Of a stretch of DNA of 6,883 bases, positions 5,054-6,883 are shown one piece after another; position 1 is the first letter of the stretch; each line of letters opens with the position of its first letter. The translations under genes were made by a program, and so were the position numbers. Origin of the DNA: JACQID01 sp035289125. Lineage in GTDB: Archaea > Aenigmatarchaeota > Aenigmatarchaeia > GW2011-AR5. Where the stretch lies: positions 1 through 6,883 of the forward strand of contig DATDXW010000051.1 in assembly GCA_035289125.1 (NCBI GenBank). Reading direction: 5' to 3'. The notes below the pieces were generated by a model, which ran no database searches, had not been told where the DNA came from, and saw only the letters and a program-made list of their open reading frames with translations.

Positions 5054-5067
5054 ATAGTTTACAGCTA

Positions 5068-5622
5068 TCAGGCATTCTTCAGCGTCTCTTCCGAGACGTT
5101 CATGAAAATAAGCGCCAGCTTGTCGCCCGCCTTCACAAGGTTCTGATAAGTATCGCCGCGCACGTATATCATTCCGTTCGTAAAGTCAACGGACGTGCCT
5201 TTCGCAAGGCTGGGGCCTTCCAGCCATACTATAGCGCCTTGCAGTTGCGGCGTTGTTTCGCTTGTGTCATTGAGCCACACGTGCCGTGCGTTGTCATAGA
5301 CATACAATAAGTATCCGCCCATTATCTTTCCGGAATAAAGCTGATACGATTTCAGCTTCTGTATTATATTCGTGGCAGTGACGGAGTATTGCCCGGATAC
5401 GGTGCTGTCTTCGGTTGCGTTGATAAGGAACGTGACAGCGTCTCCGTTCAACAGGGCGTTTCTTATCGCCTCGTCGCCGTCCGAGCTTATTTTCACGCTC
5501 TCTCTTACATCATAAGAGAACTGGTACGTCTCGGGATGCCCGGGTATCTTTATGAACAGCAATGGTTGTTGGCTCACGCAACCCAGAGTGAACAGCACGA
5601 CCAGTAAAATGCCCCATTTCAT
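5068..5622 (-). CDS. Small surface lipoprotein of unknown function
   Basis: The 184-residue product begins MKWGILLVVLFTLGC, a short signal peptide with a lipobox-like end (Cys15), so it is probably exported and lipid-anchored. The mature part is soluble, about 170 residues, with alternating strands and no further cysteine. Features include QFSYDVRESVKI (about 34-45), AIVWLEGPSLAKGTSVDF, and a C-terminal IYVRGDTYQNLVKAGDKLALIFMNV. I have a faint memory of uncharacterised DPANN proteins with this DVRE...GP...I.V.G...DKLAL pattern, but I cannot name a family. Three N-glycosylation sequons (NAT, NDT, NVS) fit an external location. ATG 5622 is chosen over 5628 because a TATA-like box starts 30 nt upstream of it. 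The gene lies 57 bp after a PGF-pre-PGF surface protein gene on the same strand. Confidence 0.72.
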   Translation of the reverse strand: MKWGILLVVLFTLGCVSQQPLLFIKIPGHPETYQFSYDVRESVKISSDGDEAIRNALLNGDAVTFLINATEDSTVSGQYSVTATNIIQKLKSYQLYSGKIMGGYLLYVYDNARHVWLNDTSETTPQLQGAIVWLEGPSLAKGTSVDFTNGMIYVRGDTYQNLVKAGDKLALIFMNVSEETLKNA

Positions 5623-5644
5623 AGCCATATCACGAACGGCAAAA

Positions 5645-5652
5645 GATAAATA
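5645..5652 (-). promoter_or_regulatory. TATA-like box of the lipoprotein gene (leaderless)
   Basis: Minus-strand TATTTATC begins 30 nt before ATG 5622, the same geometry as at the DedA-type gene. It implies the lipoprotein has its own promoter separate from the upstream surface protein gene. Confidence 0.5.
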
Positions 5653-5666
5653 TCTTCGGGCATCCT

Positions 5667-5683
5667 GTGATAAGAAGAATCAC
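5667..5683. terminator. Short inverted repeat with pyrimidine loop at the end of the surface protein gene
   Basis: GTGAT and ATCAC flank a 7-nt loop that on the minus strand reads TCTTCTT, and the repeat spans the TGA stop. T-rich sequence here could help terminate the surface protein transcript. The stem is only 5 bp. Confidence 0.22.
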
Positions 5684-6883
5684 TTTTTCCCGGATTTCTT
5701 GGCAGGGTTTATTGCCGCATTCGTCATGAATTTGTGCCGGAATACCCAAGCGAGTATTACCAACACGAGTGCGGCTATTGAAACCGACACCACAGTGCCG
5801 GTAATATCGTACATCGGAGGCGTCGGTAAAGTTGTCGTAGTTCCTCCTGCTGGAATAGTCGTTGTCGTAACTATGGTAGTCGTGGTGGAAAGCGCAGCCC
5901 GCGCAGCTATCGCAAACGTTGAAAAGCCCGGCGTCTCGGCAGAGAATGTCACGTCTGACGAGGTTTCGCTCTTAACTTTCGTGGACAGTTCGTCCCATAC
6001 CATTGTATACCTCATTAGCACTACGTCCTCTTTTCCGAAGTTGTTCTGTGCCAGCCATGCTTTTGTCACGGTGAAAGTTATCGCGGCGGTCTTGATATCA
6101 CTGCTTTTGATGCCCTCTGGCGTTATTTCGATATACTGGTAAACATCAGCAGTCATTTTCTCCGCCAGCGTGGCGTCCACGCCCGAGACTTTCTCGACTG
6201 TTATCTTGGCGTTGCTGACGGAATTCTTCACGTCCAGCTCTATGCTGCCAATGGCAATGCCGCTCTTGCCCACGGTTATCGTCGTTACTCCCTCACTTAG
6301 AACATTCCAGCTTTGCCTTGAAGTATCGCTATAGGAAGAGCCGCCGCCCGAAGCAACGGTCGTGGTTGTCGTCGTGACCGTGACGTATAAGAAGAGCGCC
6401 GTTGAGTTGGCTGCGTTTCCAGACGGGTCAGTCGCTTCTATCCTTATTACATAAGAGCCTTCCGCCAGCGTGCTAAGGTTATAGGCGACGTTGGTATTGT
6501 TGATTGTGGCACCCGTCGTATCTACGGTGCCTCCCACGTATATTCTGTAAGTCAAGTTCGTCGCATGAACGTTATCCGTGATATTAAAGTATATCTGCGG
6601 CGTAGTGTCCGTAGTGCTGGTTTCGTTCGGGGGTGACACAGTCGCCGCCACAGGATTGACGTTGTCCACGGTTATCGTGACCAGCGACGCGTTAAACACC
6701 CCGCCTGCCGGGTCAGTCACCTCTACTGTGAAGCGGTGCGTGCCGTTCGTGAGAGCTGTGAAGTTATAAGCAACATTCGTGTTGTTGTTCGTGTCGTTGG
6801 CGGTTTGTAGGGTACTGTCCATATATATCCTGTAAGTCAAGTTCGTCGCTGCTACGTTATCCGTTACATTGAACCGTATTTCC
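5680..6883 (-). CDS. Surface protein with Ig-like repeats, PGF-pre-PGF domain and C-terminal membrane anchor (5' end outside window)
   Basis: The last 400 residues of a larger protein are visible; the frame stays open to the window edge, so the TTG at 6840 is not a start. In order: one partial and one full Ig-like repeat (about 1-166), a Thr linker (VTVTTTTTTVASGGG), and a PGF-pre-PGF domain (about 190-326). Hallmarks of the latter are VYQYIEITPEGI (247 onward), VTKAWLAQNNF, EDVVLMRYTMVWDEL and ETPGFSTFAI (316-325). Then come a Thr/Pro linker (332-355), a membrane helix (about 362-381) and a basic cytoplasmic tail ending PAKKSGKK. This architecture is typical of archaeal cell-surface glycoproteins anchored with their bulk outside. 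The Ig part carries 13 N-x-S/T sequons in roughly 165 residues. Function, such as adhesion or wall structure, is inferred only. Confidence 0.88.
   Translation of the reverse strand, partial: EIRFNVTDNVAATNLTYRIYMDSTLQTANDTNNNTNVAYNFTALTNGTHRFTVEVTDPAGGVFNASLVTITVDNVNPVAATVSPPNETSTTDTTPQIYFNITDNVHATNLTYRIYVGGTVDTTGATINNTNVAYNLSTLAEGSYVIRIEATDPSGNAANSTALFLYVTVTTTTTTVASGGGSSYSDTSRQSWNVLSEGVTTITVGKSGIAIGSIELDVKNSVSNAKITVEKVSGVDATLAEKMTADVYQYIEITPEGIKSSDIKTAAITFTVTKAWLAQNNFGKEDVVLMRYTMVWDELSTKVKSETSSDVTFSAETPGFSTFAIAARAALSTTTTIVTTTTIPAGGTTTTLPTPPMYDITGTVVSVSIAALVLVILAWVFRHKFMTNAAINPAKKSGKK
6385..6660 (-). repeat. Ig-like repeat, last copy (about 95-residue unit)
   Basis: This copy contains SPPNETSTTDTTPQIYFNITDN, ATNLTYRIYV, NNTNVAYNLSTL and RIEATDPSGN. 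It aligns with the preceding copy at an offset of exactly 285 bp. The end of the unit runs into the Thr-rich linker. Confidence 0.75.
6661..6883 (-). repeat. Ig-like repeat, partial copy cut by the window edge
   Basis: Contains FNVTDN, ATNLTYRIYM, NNTNVAYNFTAL and VEVTDPAGG, matching the last copy 285 bp further along. A 20-bp block (6830-6849) is identical to 6545-6564, with a second 11-bp identical block close by. More copies probably lie beyond the edge. Confidence 0.72.

Larger units (their letters stand above)
4780..5067. other. Intergenic region (288 bp) between the lipoprotein and glycosyltransferase genes
   Basis: No gene-sized ORF with a plausible product is seen. It holds the glycosyltransferase promoter (4809-4820), copy B of the 22-bp repeat (4889-4910) and a hairpin near the lipoprotein stop (5036-5053). 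Two stretches look like tRNA 5' halves, at 4927-4939 (plus) and 4881-4895 (minus), but neither has the remaining arms. At 288 bp it is unusually long for a window this compact, so a small RNA is possible. Confidence 0.6.

Noticed and set aside
1..6883. CRISPR array, insertion sequence or phage genes
   Set aside because: No regularly spaced direct repeats, transposase motifs or terminal inverted repeats were seen; the only tandem repeats are the Ig-like protein units.

Overview
The window reads as archaeal, and most likely from a small-genome DPANN-type lineage (Micrarchaeota or Diapherotrites-like). This lineage is inferred from protein families, not from a marker tree. Archaeal signs are a Pth2-type peptidyl-tRNA hydrolase, an archaeal-style TruD, a surface protein with a PGF-pre-PGF domain and Thr-rich linkers, and A/T-rich TATA-like boxes lying 28-30 nt upstream of ATG codons with no leader. 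Genes are densely packed and there is no sign of a prophage, transposon, CRISPR array or tRNA.

Layout, left to right. A fragment of a Thr-rich secreted protein (minus strand, no visible start) runs off the left edge. Next is a small VTT/DedA-type membrane protein (minus, 182-661). A divergent intergenic region of about 290 bp carries a promoter for each flanking gene, a third strong TATA box followed by an 11-codon ORF, a 12-bp perfect palindrome and one copy of a 22-bp repeat. The plus-strand run follows: a CDP-alcohol phosphatidyltransferase (955-1542), pth2 (1604-1948) and truD (1914-2855), the last two overlapping by 35 bp. After a short convergent junction the rest is on the minus strand, listed in transcription order from the right edge: a long surface protein with Ig-like repeats, a PGF-pre-PGF domain and a C-terminal anchor (5680 to beyond 6883); a small lipoprotein of unknown function (5068-5622); a 288-bp gap with the second copy of the 22-bp repeat and a hairpin; a membrane-embedded processive family-2 glycosyltransferase (3538-4779); and an overlapping membrane-anchored thioredoxin-fold protein that lacks the CXXC active site (2910-3545).

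The left and right parts concern the cell envelope: phospholipid head-group transfer, a DedA-like membrane protein, polysaccharide or glycan synthesis, a surface lipoprotein and a sequon-rich surface protein. The centre is translation housekeeping (Pth2 recycles peptidyl-tRNA, TruD makes tRNA pseudouridine). The first gene of each unit tends to have a TATA box and leaderless start, while genes inside units (pth2, the thioredoxin-like gene) have Shine-Dalgarno-like sequences. This moves several starts downstream of the longest possible ORF.

I found no clear new system. The best leads are the thioredoxin-like protein that has lost its redox cysteines next to a glycosyltransferase, the shortened TruD, the repeat shared by the two long intergenic regions, and the possible leaderless minigene or small RNA at 756.
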